Shown here: piece after piece, positions 35,878-45,420 of the stretch
Numbering within the stretch: the first letter of the stretch is position 1
Layout of the letters: the number at the start of each line of letters is the position of its first letter
Assembly (NCBI RefSeq): GCF_009936045.1
Contig: NZ_QWEQ01000011.1
Span: 62,001-126,000 of the forward strand
DNA from: Emergencia sp. 1XD21-10
GTDB lineage: Bacteria > Bacillota > Clostridia > Peptostreptococcales > Anaerovoracaceae
DNA length: 64,000 nt
Reading direction: 5' to 3'
The notes under the pieces: generated by a model
What the model was told of the DNA's origin: nothing
The model's input: only the letters and a program-made list of their open reading frames with translations
Databases searched by the model: none
Program-made: the position numbers and the translations under genes

Positions 35878-37073
35878 TACAGAACTCCTTTCTCACGCAA
35901 TCTCTCAATCTCCGATCCAGAAAGCCCAAGGAATTCTTTATAAACCTCCTGATTGTGCTGTCCGATTTCCGGTGCTTTTCCCGATGTATCGCACGGCGTT
36001 TTGCTCAGTTTAATCGGCGTTCCGAATAATTTCCCCTGCGCACTGCCGTATGTATAATCGATAAACATCTCTCTGGCATTGAGCTGCGGATCCTCCAGCA
36101 CCTGATCAATTGCATGAATTGCTGTAAGTGGTAACTTGTCGGCAAGGGCGTCCTGCAGCTCCTGACATGTATAATTAGAAAACCATTCATTTATTTTAGG
36201 CAAAACTCTTCTCTCGTACACCTCTTCGTCAAAACGTTTCGGCATGGTGTCAATTTCAGGGTCGGATAAAAGCTCCGGCTCGCCGAAGAATTCGCAGGTA
36301 GTTTTCCAAAATCTGTCTGTATAGCCACCGAAGAAAACTTCCCCGTCCTTGGCTTTAAATTTTCCGTAAGGTCTGCAAAGGGGATGATCATTGCCGAGAG
36401 GCGTCTGCACCTTGCCTCCAACAGTATAATTGGACACTGCATTTTCCGTCAGCGCCAAAGAGGAGTCCAGCTGGGCTACATCGACAAGCTGCCCCTCTCC
36501 GGTTTTTTGGGCATGAATATACGCTGACAGTGTTCCAATGGCGCCGAAAAAGGTGGCTGCCAAATCGCCGATGATCGTTCCAATTCTAGTCGGTTCCCCT
36601 GGCATACCGTTCATAGACCAAAGACCGCTGAGAGCCTGACCGCTGTTATCATAAGCAGGCCATGAGGAGTACGGTCCCGTCTGTCCAAATCCTGAAATCG
36701 CAGTATATACAATTTTAGGGTTATATTTCTTTAAATCTTCATAGCCGACGCCCAGTTTATCCATCACGCCTGCTCGATAATTTTCAATGACAATATCTGC
36801 CTTTTCAACCAGCTCTCTAAAAAGCTCCTTCCCCTTCTCCTCTTTGAGATTTAAGGTAATGGCCTGCTTATTTCGATTATACTGTGCAAAAAAGGCGCTC
36901 TGTTTTTTCTCGCCGTCTACAAGATACGGCTCAAAGTCGCGGGTATAATCCGGGTCCTTCGGATTCTCGATTTTAATGACCCGTGCGCCTAAATCTGATA
37001 AAATCATAGTCGCATAAGGGCCTGCTACTACTCTTGTTAAATCCAGTACTGTTACACCTTCTAATGGTTTCAT
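35877..37073 (-). CDS. CaiB/BaiF family CoA-transferase
   Basis: 398 residues from ATG 37073 (MKPLEGVTVLDLTRVVAGPY) after GGAGGAAATAGGT; the longer open frame upstream lacks family homology. Family III CoA-transferase features: DLTRVVAGPYATMILSDLGA, IENPKDPDYTRDF, and the catalytic Asp region PAYDNSGQALSGL. It moves CoA between an acyl-CoA donor and a carboxylic acid. A human family member (SUGCT) uses glutarate and 3-hydroxy-3-methylglutarate as acceptors, so with the HMG-CoA enzymes in this cluster HMG is a plausible acid; alternatives are open. Confidence 0.9.
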   Translation of the reverse strand: MKPLEGVTVLDLTRVVAGPYATMILSDLGARVIKIENPKDPDYTRDFEPYLVDGEKKQSAFFAQYNRNKQAITLNLKEEKGKELFRELVEKADIVIENYRAGVMDKLGVGYEDLKKYNPKIVYTAISGFGQTGPYSSWPAYDNSGQALSGLWSMNGMPGEPTRIGTIIGDLAATFFGAIGTLSAYIHAQKTGEGQLVDVAQLDSSLALTENAVSNYTVGGKVQTPLGNDHPLCRPYGKFKAKDGEVFFGGYTDRFWKTTCEFFGEPELLSDPEIDTMPKRFDEEVYERRVLPKINEWFSNYTCQELQDALADKLPLTAIHAIDQVLEDPQLNAREMFIDYTYGSAQGKLFGTPIKLSKTPCDTSGKAPEIGQHNQEVYKEFLGLSGSEIERLREKGVL

Positions 37074-37190
37074 ACCTATTTCCTCCATGAATTCGTACCG
37101 AAAAACCGTAATTTCTTCGATTTTCCGGTACCTACCCAAAATAAGATTCATTACTTTACAGAATATATTTTTTGTTTAACAACATACTTT

Positions 37191-38590
37191 CTATTTCTTC
37201 GCTCTCTTTTCTTCCATGTCGGCAAGATAGTATTTGCCCGGTGTATGGAAGAATTCATCCTGCAGCTTAACAACCTGCGGCACCAGCCAGATAACAGCAA
37301 CCATATTCGGTATGATAAACAACGCATTAAAGAAGTCATTGAGCTGATATACCACGGTCAATTCCATACCGAAGGTTACAATAATCATCGTTGCAATTGC
37401 AATAAATCTCCATGCAACACCGGCTTTTGGTGTTTTAAACAGGAACTCTGCCTGTCTTTCATCGTAGAAAATAACCACAGTAATCGTCGTAATTACAAAC
37501 AGTAACACGCAAATCGCTACAAAGTAATCTCCAGCCACACCAAAGACAGTGTGAAATGCCGCCTGTCCTAAAGCGCCGGCATCAATACCGGGCATCTTCC
37601 AAACGCCTGTAGTCAGCACTGCAAGCGCTGTAGCCGTACAAACTAAAATCGTATCTACGCCTACTTCAAAAACACCCCACATTGCCTGTCTAATCGGGTG
37701 ATCAACATCTGCAGCCGCATGAGCTGACGGAGCTGAACCAAATCCCGCTTCATTGGAGTACACACCCCTTGCAGAACCCCAACGCAGCGCCAGCGCTACA
37801 GTGGATCCTGCAAAGCCGCCAACGGCCGCATGCGGTGCAAAAGCATACACAAAGATGCTTCCCAGTGATGGAAGAATTTCACCAGCATTAAGTACCAGAA
37901 TGATAATTACACCTAACAGGTACAACGCTGCCATAATCGGCACTGCTTTTTCCATAACCTTGGCAATTCTTTTAATTCCGCCGAAAACAATAACTGCAAC
38001 AATTACTGCAACGATAATACCGAATACTGTTCCGTTAATACCAAAAACAGAAACCTGCGCACTGGCAGACAAAGTCTGAGACGCTACAGACGGAATACCT
38101 GCAATCATGGTGAAAAATGCACAGAAAATAGCGATTGCATGTCCTGCCTTTTTCCCTCCGCATAACTCCTTTACATAGCTGAAAGCGCCGCCGACCCATT
38201 CACCTTTTTCGTTTTTAGTCCTGTACTTCATACAAAGCGCAATTTCAACATACTTTGTACAGCCGCCTACAATCGCAATAATCCACATCCAGAAAATCGC
38301 TCCGGGACCGCCTAAAGCGATGGCTACCGGCACACCTACAATGTTGGAGGCTCCGATGGAGGAAGCCAAAGCAAAGCAGAGCATGCTGCTGCAAAAGAAG
38401 AAATTTTATCATCTTCCCCTTTGGCAAACATCTTTCCAAAAGTCTGTGAACAGATGTAACGGAGTTTTGTAATCTGAGGAAAACCTAAGCGAAAACTCAT
38501 ATACAGTCCACCGCCAACGATTAAAATCAAAATGGGGAGCCCCCAAAACCAGTTCGCACATGCGACACAAAAATTTATAATACCTTGCAT
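37191..38590 (-). pseudogene. Na+/alanine symporter (AGCS family), frameshifted
   Basis: From ATG 38590 the frame encodes FWGLPILILIVGGGLYMSFR and KISSFAAACSAL, then drops out of phase; the next frame continues FALASSIGASNIVGVPVAIA, LGGPGAIFWMWI, SNEAGFGSAPSAHAAA and to the end at 37191 (about 465 residues in total). The cause is a tandem duplication of CAAAG at 38367-38376: removing one copy restores the frame. AGCS proteins cotransport alanine or glycine with Na+. Either inactive, subject to slippage between 5-bp units, or a sequence error. Confidence 0.85.
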
Positions 38591-38651
38591 AGTAAATCCT
38601 TTCTATGTATCAAAAAATATATCCTGTAAATTTAAATCTCGATCCTTATAT

Positions 38652-40256
38652 CTATTGTTTTTTCATTTTATCATATACACAATCACCGTCTAAATAGGTT
38701 TTTTCTACAACGATTTCATCGATGCGTTGTGGATCTATTGTAAAAATATCCTCAGATATAACTGCAAAGCTGGCACGATAGCCGGCGGTCAGCTGTCCCA
38801 GATTTCTAAAACCTGCAATCTCCGCACCCTCTTTGGTATACATGCGAAGAGCAGTTTCTACATCTATGCAGTTTTCTCTGCCGCAGTCCGTTCCGTCATA
38901 GGCAGTTCTTGTTACTGCACATTTTATGTTTGGAAACGGATTTGACGGTTCTGCCCAGGATGTGGCCGGTGCGTCTGTGGACAAGGCTACTTTAACCCCA
39001 CGGGCAAGCAAATGCTTAATCGGATAAATTTCCTTTATCCACTCCATTCCCAGATTGTTCCGATAGCTTTCAATCTCCGCATACATGAAAATACTTTGGG
39101 TGGAAAATGCGATGTTTTCCCTCGCCGCCCTGTCGATGGCCTGCTCTGACGGATCAGTGATATGTTCCAGCCTTATAGACGGCTTATCTGAAAGCCACTG
39201 ACCCTCTCTGCATGTAATTTCAGTCATACGGTCGATGGCACGTTTTCCCATCGTGTGTACCGAAAGCTGGCAATGATTCTTCTTACAAAAGGCTATCGCA
39301 CTTTCTACTTCCTCATCGCTGCAGACTGAAATGCCGTACTCCGTATCGCTGCCCAAATAAGGTCTATCCATCCAGGCAGTCCTGCCGCCTACGCTTCCAT
39401 CACCGATCAATTTGATTCCGGCTTTGCGGATTTGCCGCTTTGGCTCTGCAATTTCCTCGCTCCATTTAAACTCAGGATTTTTACGAATTAAATCCCAAAT
39501 ATAATACATGGCTACATCTTGCTTAAAGCCTCTCTTTGCGGCTTCCTCATAGTACTCAAAATAGTCCACAGAGTCCAGATTTCCCATATCCGTCACAGCT
39601 ACAATGCCCTGTGAAAGCAGTAGTTCTCCCAAAGAAACAAGACTTTCGATGACCTGCTCTTTGGATTTTTCCGGCAAAATCTCCCCAACCAGATGTCTTG
39701 CATTTTCTTTTAAAATGCCTGTAGGCTCGCCGTTTTCATCTCTGTCGATTTCCCCGCCCGGCGGGTCAGGTGTATCCTTTGTAATTCCGGCAAGTTCCAG
39801 CGCTTTACTGTTCACACTGCGAATATGGGAGCAGGAACGAAGCAGCTCCACAGGATATTCTGTCGTCGCTTTGTCCAAATCCCATCTGTTTGGGCTGCGG
39901 TGCTCTGCAAATTTTTCTTCGTCATAGCCCCAGCCCTGAATCCATTGATTTGGTTTGCTATCGCTGCTTTTCTCTCTGATAACCTCCGTAAGTTCTTCTA
40001 TAGAATGTACCTTTGGAGGCAGACAGGAAATTTTAGCGGCACAGTCCGCCAAAATGACGGGGTGCATATGGCTGTCCACTAGGCCCGGTATCACCCGCTT
40101 CCCGCCTAAATCCGTAACGGGATATCCTGTTTCCGGCAAGTCCTCCTGTTTTCCAATCCATGAAATAACGCCGTCCTCTACCACAAAGCATTCTTCAAAA
40201 GGCTCCTTTGTATCTGCGGTAAATACCTTACCGTTTATGAAAACTTGATTACTCAC
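38652..40256 (-). CDS. YtcJ-like amidohydrolase
   Basis: 534 residues. Amidohydrolase_3 features: KRVIPGLVDSHMHPVILADC (HxH), GWGYDEEKF, IGDGSVGGRTAWM (ligand region), SVHTMGKRAID, RLEHITDPS, and ALSTDAPATSWAEPSNPF (Asp). Such proteins hydrolyse amide-like bonds of small molecules; no substrate is known for most. It lies 18 bp after HMG-CoA reductase and 61 bp before the symporter, apparently one transcript. Confidence 0.88.
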   Translation of the reverse strand: MSNQVFINGKVFTADTKEPFEECFVVEDGVISWIGKQEDLPETGYPVTDLGGKRVIPGLVDSHMHPVILADCAAKISCLPPKVHSIEELTEVIREKSSDSKPNQWIQGWGYDEEKFAEHRSPNRWDLDKATTEYPVELLRSCSHIRSVNSKALELAGITKDTPDPPGGEIDRDENGEPTGILKENARHLVGEILPEKSKEQVIESLVSLGELLLSQGIVAVTDMGNLDSVDYFEYYEEAAKRGFKQDVAMYYIWDLIRKNPEFKWSEEIAEPKRQIRKAGIKLIGDGSVGGRTAWMDRPYLGSDTEYGISVCSDEEVESAIAFCKKNHCQLSVHTMGKRAIDRMTEITCREGQWLSDKPSIRLEHITDPSEQAIDRAARENIAFSTQSIFMYAEIESYRNNLGMEWIKEIYPIKHLLARGVKVALSTDAPATSWAEPSNPFPNIKCAVTRTAYDGTDCGRENCIDVETALRMYTKEGAEIAGFRNLGQLTAGYRASFAVISEDIFTIDPQRIDEIVVEKTYLDGDCVYDKMKKQ

Positions 40257-40274
40257 TTTGTTCGCTCCTTTTTA

Positions 40275-41538
40275 TTATGCCTTTTGATAGCGGTCAAATA
40301 ATTCCTGTGCGTACTCTAATCTGACGTTTTTCTCCGTCACCATTTTCGCTACGATCTTCTCTAAGATCTCGCCCTTTGCGCCTACTGTATTTGCCAGATT
40401 TCTAGCGTGCAGAGACATATGGCCTCTCTGAATACCTTCTGTTGCCAGAGCCTTCATCGCAGCCAGATTATTTGCAAGACCTGCTGAGGCGATAATCTGT
40501 CCCAGCTCTGCCGCTGTCTTAACGCCCAAGATTTTTACAGCTGTCTGTGCCGCAGGGTGAATCTTTGTCGCTCCGCCTACAAGACCTACTGCCATTGGCA
40601 TTTCAATACAACCAACCAAATCACCGTTTTCATTTTTCTCCCATGTGGTCAAAGAAGTGTATTTTCCATTTCTTGCTGCATAGGAATGGGCACCTGATTC
40701 GATGGCTCTAGTATCGTTTCCTGTTGCCATTACTACCGGAATAATGCCGTTCATGATGCCTTTGTTGTGGGTAGCCGCTCTATATGGGTCTGCCGCGGCA
40801 AAGGCATATGCGTTGATAATCTTATCTGCAACTTCCTCACCGCCGATAGCTTCTTTCTTCCATACTGCTCTGGATCTGACGATTCTGTGGTCAGCCAGGT
40901 TGGATAAAATTCGCAGCTCTGCAACGCCGCCTGTTAATTTTTCAATATATGGAGATACCGCTTCAGCCATGGTATTTACGGCATTTGCACCCATTGCATC
41001 TAAAGTGTCAACTAAAAGGTGTACAATGACCATCGGTCCTACGATTGAGTCGATGACTCTAACCTCTACATCCTTTGCGCCGCCGAACTTAACTAAAACC
41101 GGATCCTTTTCATTACAGATTTTGATAATCTCTTCCTTGTTTTCCAAAATAGCGCTCTTTGCAGCAAAAGGGCGTCGCCATGTCAAGGATTTGAATCTGC
41201 GCAATCATAATATTTCCAGAAGTGCTTGCAACAAAGCCGCCTGCGCCTCTTGCCATTTTTGCGGCATTACTGCAGGCTGCAATAACAGAGGGCTCTTCTG
41301 TAACCATAGGAATCACCACATCCTTACCGTTGATGACAAAGTTGATTCCAACGCCCATAGGCAAAGCAAATTTTCCGATTACATTTTCCACCATATGATC
41401 TGCTTTATCCATATCTAAAGCGTCTGCATTCTTAAGAATCTCCTGCTCCTTGGCGGAAAGCGCTGCGAACTCCGCAACTTCTTTCATTCTTTCTTCTACG
41501 GATAATTTGAAAAATCCTGAATAACTGCTTGTTTTCAT
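40275..41538 (-). pseudogene. HMG-CoA reductase, class II, frameshifted
   Basis: About 420 residues when the frame is repaired. The first part (from ATG 41538) has DHMVENVIGKFALPMGVGIN and MVTEEPSVIAACSNAA; after MATPF a one-base expansion of the A-run at 41166-41169 shifts it, and the next frame resumes AAKSAILENKEEI. Then come the catalytic Lys (ATHNKGIMNG), the Asp (ATGNDTRAIE), the nucleotide motif DAMGANAVN and the catalytic His (GHMSLHARNLA). Class II enzymes, as in Pseudomonas mevalonii, work in mevalonate breakdown. Located 4 bp after HMG-CoA lyase. Broken as sequenced. Confidence 0.88.
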
Positions 41539-41542
41539 TTCT

Positions 41543-42523
41543 TTACTCTCCTAACTCTTTCATTGAGGCGGTAAAGGAGTCCAGGGTTCTTCCCAGAATT
41601 CTTTCCACCATCTGCTCAATTTGGTAACACTTCTTTTCATCAATCCCTGTTTCAATACCCATTGTATTTAACATAGATACGAAGTCGCATGTTTCCACAA
41701 GGCCTGTACGCTTTGTATCAAAGTAATATGAGCCAATCCCTTTCACCGGCACACGGTCTACAATATTTGCTACCTGACCGCCGATTCCGCCCAGGGTGCA
41801 GTCAAAGGTTTCAACGCCTGCTTCCATCGCCGCATAGTAGGACGCCATTCCCATTCCTCTCACATCGTGCACATGGAAAGAATGCATGGACGTATCCGGA
41901 TAGGCTTTCATCACATGTGAAAAGTAGTTATAAACCCTCTCCGGATCTGCAATGCCGTCAGGATCGGAGTGTTCAATCTCGTCAAATCCGATATCAAAGG
42001 CTCTGTCTACAAATTCATATGCCCTTTCTATAGGGACTTCTCCCTGAATCGGACAGCCGAAAATGGTTCCGATATTCGCAAAGACTTTTTTAATTCCCAG
42101 GGAATGGAGAAATTTTACGTTCTTCTCCGCCTCAAGGAAAAGCTCTTCATGGGTTCTGTTCATATTCTTTCTGGCATAAGCCTCGCTGGTCGCCAGCTGT
42201 CCGCAGAGAACTCTATCTATCTGAACACCTTCTTCAAGAGCCTGCGCAACTCGCTCGCAAGCCTTTGTATTCAGCGCAAGAACCGTGTACTCCACATCCT
42301 CACGGTGAGGAAGACATTTCAGAACTTCTAAAATGTCTTTGAATTGGGGCACGTACTTAATATGACTGAACGTGCCGATTTCAATCCGCTTAAAGCCGGC
42401 ATTCATCAGTCTTTCCGCAATCCAAAGCTTCGCCTCAGTTGGCACAAACAGCTCTTCATGCTGAAATCCGTCTCGAAGAGTTACATCAATTACATCAATC
42501 TGTTTTGGTAAATTCTTCTTCAC
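41543..42523 (-). CDS. HMG-CoA lyase family protein
   Basis: 326 residues: a DRE-TIM metallolyase of the HMG-CoA lyase/ homocitrate synthase superfamily. Motifs: IDVIDVTLRDGFQHEE (DVTLRDG), IEIGTFSHIKY, ANIGTIFGCPIQG, MHSFHVHDVRGMGM (H-x-H metal site) and FDCTLGGIGG. Splitting HMG-CoA into acetyl-CoA and acetoacetate is the best guess given the neighbouring class II HMG-CoA reductase. Directly downstream of a -24/-12 promoter. Confidence 0.88.
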   Translation of the reverse strand: MKKNLPKQIDVIDVTLRDGFQHEELFVPTEAKLWIAERLMNAGFKRIEIGTFSHIKYVPQFKDILEVLKCLPHREDVEYTVLALNTKACERVAQALEEGVQIDRVLCGQLATSEAYARKNMNRTHEELFLEAEKNVKFLHSLGIKKVFANIGTIFGCPIQGEVPIERAYEFVDRAFDIGFDEIEHSDPDGIADPERVYNYFSHVMKAYPDTSMHSFHVHDVRGMGMASYYAAMEAGVETFDCTLGGIGGQVANIVDRVPVKGIGSYYFDTKRTGLVETCDFVSMLNTMGIETGIDEKKCYQIEQMVERILGRTLDSFTASMKELGE

Positions 42524-42561
42524 ACTTTCATCTCCTTCAATTCCTTTTTACGATTACCTAT

Positions 42562-42577
42562 CGCAAAGGGTATGCCA
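42562..42577 (-). promoter_or_regulatory. Sigma-54 (-24/-12) promoter of the catabolic operon
   Basis: On the minus strand TGGCAT-ACCC-TTTGCG (42577 to 42562) has GG and GC exactly 12 bp apart, close to the consensus TGGCACG-N4-TTGCW, ending about 39 bp upstream of the HMG-CoA lyase start. The gene immediately upstream encodes a sigma-54 activator. Confidence 0.75.
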
Positions 42578-42606
42578 ACCGAGAATTCTAAAAAAAGCAC
42601 AACAAA

Positions 42607-42629
42607 AAACGCTTGAATTTCAAGCGTTT
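42607..42629 (-). terminator. Palindrome: terminator of the activator gene or activator binding site
   Basis: AAACGCTTGAA (42607-42617) pairs with TTCAAGCGTTT (42619-42629); on the minus strand TTTTTTG follows. It sits 30 bp upstream of the -24 element, so it could also be an activator site. Confidence 0.6.
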
Positions 42630-42680
42630 CATTGATTTTACATATTTATTGCAGCTTGGTTCCATCCTGGAATATCTGTA

Positions 42681-42726
42681 AAAAAATATTTATTTATAAA
42701 AATATTTTTATAAATAAATATTTTTT
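42681..42726. repeat. 46-bp perfect palindrome made only of A and T
   Basis: AAAAAATATTTATTTATAAAA is mirrored base for base to 42726 (46 bp, no mismatch). It covers the last codons of the sigma-54 activator (YLFIKIFL, stop at 42694-42696) and about 14 bp past it. Confidence 0.9.
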
Positions 42727-44132
42727 ATGGGATATGCCCAGCTTTTTTAAGCGATACTGCAGCTTTTGCGGCGAGATATCAAGGCGTGCTGCCACATCAC
42801 TCAGTTTTTCTTCCTGCTCCATTATCATCTCTATAATTTCTTTCTCATAGGCTTTAAGCATATCCTCTAAGCTGTGCTGACTGCCCGGCTCTATTTTTTG
42901 AATTCCCAGCGGTGCAGGTTTATGCTCCGGTATTTTTACCTTCTGTTCATCACTGATTGTTTTTACAAGCTGCATTCTTCGAAACAAAGGATTTACACTT
43001 TCCAAACTAATTTGCGCCTTCTTCTCAAGATTAAATGCGCTTTCGATGATGTTTTTCAGTTCCCGCACATTACCCGGCCAATCCCATTGAACAAAAACCT
43101 GCTCAGTTAAAGAACTGATACCCTTAATGCTCCGATTCATCTTTTCATTATAATAAGCGATAAAATGCTCCGCCAAAAGAAGAATATCCTCTGGTCGCTG
43201 TCGCAAAGGCGGAATTTCAATCTGGAGAACGCAAATGCGATAATACAAGTCCTCACGAATCCGCTTTTCTCTCAAAAGTTTTTCCAAAGGCTCGTTGGTA
43301 GCACAAATCAGCCTCACATTAAACGGAATATCTTTGCTGCCCCCGATTCGTCTCACTTTTTGTTCTTCAATTGCTTTCAAAAGTTTTGCCTGCATCCCTA
43401 AGTCGAGGGAATTGATTTCATCAAGAAACAGTGTGCCGCCGCTTGCCATTTCAAAAAGCCCTTCTCTGGACTCTGCCCCGGTAAAGCCGCCCTTTTCCGT
43501 TCCGAAAAACATACTTTCCAAAAGATGTGGGGGAATCGCTGCACAGTTTTGTGCAATGAAATTCTTGGCTCTTCTCTTTCCCTCTGAATGGATTGATTCA
43601 GCAATCATCTCTTTCCCGGTGCCTGTTTCCCCGTAAATCATCACCGGAGAATCGCTGTTGCTGACTTCTAAAATCAACGCCTTGATTTCTTCCATTTTTT
43701 TATTCTGCGTAATAATATCGTCTGTTACATACAGCTTCTGCTTAATATACTCCGAAGTCTTTAAATTCTGCAAATAGAGAAGCTGCGCCACATTAGCAGC
43801 GCCTACAATCAAGCCATTTTCCACAATCGGATAGGTACTGCCTCGAAGTACCATCAATGCTTCCACGTTAAGACCTGAGGCTCGTCTATGGACATTTTTC
43901 CCGTCTTAAGAGTCTGCAATACAGTGCTTGTCTCTTCAGATAATTCTTCATAAAAATCCGTCAGGTGTTCGCCTATAATCGACCTCTCCCACTCCGGAAT
44001 GACAGAATTAGACATTCTTCCAAACCATGTGCTGTATTCCACAATCCCATTCTTATTGACAATTAGAATACCATCATATTTGGTGTTATCAATCTGCATA
44101 ATTTGATTCAGTTTGTTAATAAGTCCGCCCAT
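42694..44132 (-). pseudogene. PAS-domain sigma-54-dependent activator, frameshifted
   Basis: From ATG 44132 the frame holds a PAS domain (YDGILIVNKNGIVEYSTW, TDFYEELSEETSTVL). One base is missing near 43866-43872; the next frame continues NVEALMVLRGSTYPI, then the AAA+ domain: GETGTGKEMIAESIH (Walker A), GGFTGAESREGLFEM in place of the usual GAFTGA loop, GTLFLDEINSL (Walker B), RLICATNEPLE, and RQRPEDILLLAEHF. The C-terminus is a Fis-type HTH (SDVAARLDISPQKLQYRLKK). About 479 residues if repaired. It should act from upstream sites on the sigma-54 promoter beside it. Confidence 0.85.
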
Positions 44133-44228
44133 GAAGAAATCTTCTTTTTCAGCGATTTACGTACCTAACGTTGATATTAGTATACCATGAGTAGAAGCCT
44201 ATTTCCAATAAGGAATTTTGCTGGATAC

Positions 44229-44425
44229 TTATTCTTCCATCTCTAAATTCAGGCGCTGTAAAATATCTCTAATAATGCCTTCGTCCTGAATAAAATTGAT
44301 ATCAAAACATTTTGCTGTAGCTCCACGTTGCTAATTTCCTCAAATAAATAAGCATTGCTTGTAATAAATCGCCGCATTTCTACAAAGCACGTATAATACC
44401 AATGCTTGCCAGCATCGCCTCACAA
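44229..44425 (-). pseudogene. Degenerate ORF6N/RhuM-like remnant
   Basis: One minus-strand frame reads KHWYYTCFVEMRRFITSNAY then LFEEISNVELQQ, and another gives FDINFIQDEGIIRDILQRLN ending with a stop at 44229. The pattern V-x-MRRF-x-NA-x-F is like ORF6N/RhuM-type accessory proteins. No start and no single open frame. The rest of the 44133-44678 gap is AT-rich, with only the promoter at 44610-44638. Confidence 0.3.
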
Positions 44426-44609
44426 CGATTTTGCCTTTTAAATTACAATCATACGATTAGCACATCTTGACGAAGTTTCCAGTAGTTTTGGTTATATTTT
44501 CTCAAAAAAATTTTACATTTTTTTATAAAAACCAATTTGACCCATTATTTTTCAACGATAACTATTTCATATTTCCATAAAATTTCTAACCGTTTTTATC
44601 TTCTCCTAC

Positions 44610-44638
44610 TGGACAAACCGCCCTGTCTATGGTAAAAT
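44610..44638 (+). promoter_or_regulatory. Promoter of the FnIII-domain gene
   Basis: TGGACA (44610-44615), 17 bp, TAAAAT (44633-44638), 41 bp before the ATG. Confidence 0.65.
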
Positions 44639-44678
44639 TTAGAAAATCATGTAAAATTAAAGAAAGGACAAGATTGCA

Positions 44679-45359
44679 ATGAAAAAGAAAGTATTTCGTT
44701 TAATTGGACTGCTTTTAATCGTTATGATGGCAACCACATCACTGTCCTTTGCCGCCACGTCCAAGCAGACTCCAATCACCAAGCCTACCGTCACCGTAAA
44801 GAACATAGACGACAATTACCTGAAAGTTTCATGGAGCAAACGCACCAAGGCAGTCAAATACAATGTTTACCGCGCCACGTCCAAGAGCGGCACTTATAAA
44901 AAAATCGCTACTACTACCAGAACCTACTACAACGACAAAACCGTTGATAATAACAAGACCTACTACTATAAGGTTAAAGCACTCGGTAAGTCTTCCAAAT
45001 ATAACAGCAAAATGAGCATCCCTAAGTCCGGCAAAATCAGTTTCGCTGGAGAAATCCGGGTATCGAAAGAATACTTTAACCTGACGCCGGAAAATCCGTC
45101 CTTTAAGATTTATGTCAAAGGAATTAATACTGAGGACGATTTAACCTTAGCTTATGACGATTACTATATCGAACTAGAAATTGAGGATGCCAATGACACA
45201 GGCTGGTATCCGATCACCGTAACCTGTCTGCTTGCGCCAGAGGATTATTATTCCGGAGAGGAAACAGAAATCGAACTCTACTTTGAAAAGCACGAACGTC
45301 TTTATAAGAAAATCGTTACTGTTTACTTCTTCGAAAATGAAGGCGAACTCGCCGCATAA
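44679..45359 (+). CDS. Secreted protein with an FnIII-like domain
   Basis: 226 residues after AAGAAAGGACAAG. A signal peptide (MKKKVFRLIGLLLIVMMATT, cleavage near SFAAT) is followed by a fibronectin-III-like domain (about residues 36-110: NYLKVSWSKRTKAVKYNVYR, then TYYYKVKALGKSS). The C-terminal 115 residues are acidic, probably a second beta domain that I do not recognise. No anchor is visible, so it may be released or bind the wall non-covalently. Exported FnIII modules often mediate adhesion. Confidence 0.78.
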   Translation: MKKKVFRLIGLLLIVMMATTSLSFAATSKQTPITKPTVTVKNIDDNYLKVSWSKRTKAVKYNVYRATSKSGTYKKIATTTRTYYNDKTVDNNKTYYYKVKALGKSSKYNSKMSIPKSGKISFAGEIRVSKEYFNLTPENPSFKIYVKGINTEDDLTLAYDDYYIELEIEDANDTGWYPITVTCLLAPEDYYSGEETEIELYFEKHERLYKKIVTVYFFENEGELAA

Positions 45360-45379
45360 ACATATGAATGACAACATTA

Positions 45380-45412
45380 AAAGGGACCGGCTCAAGATGA
45401 GTCAGTCCCTTT
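45380..45412 (+). terminator. Terminator between the FnIII and Fic genes
   Basis: AAAGGGAC (45380-45387) pairs with GTCCCTTT (45405-45412) with an extra CTC/GAG inner stem. It can serve both converging genes. Confidence 0.65.
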
Positions 45413-45420
45413 CTATTACT

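Noticed and set aside
42681-42726. Terminator of the activator gene
   Set aside because: A GC-free stem is too weak, and a better terminator-like palindrome lies just beyond at 42607-42629.
37191-44132. Programmed ribosomal frameshifting explaining the split genes
   Set aside because: No slippery heptamer with a downstream stem was recognised at the three sites, and these families are not known to use it.
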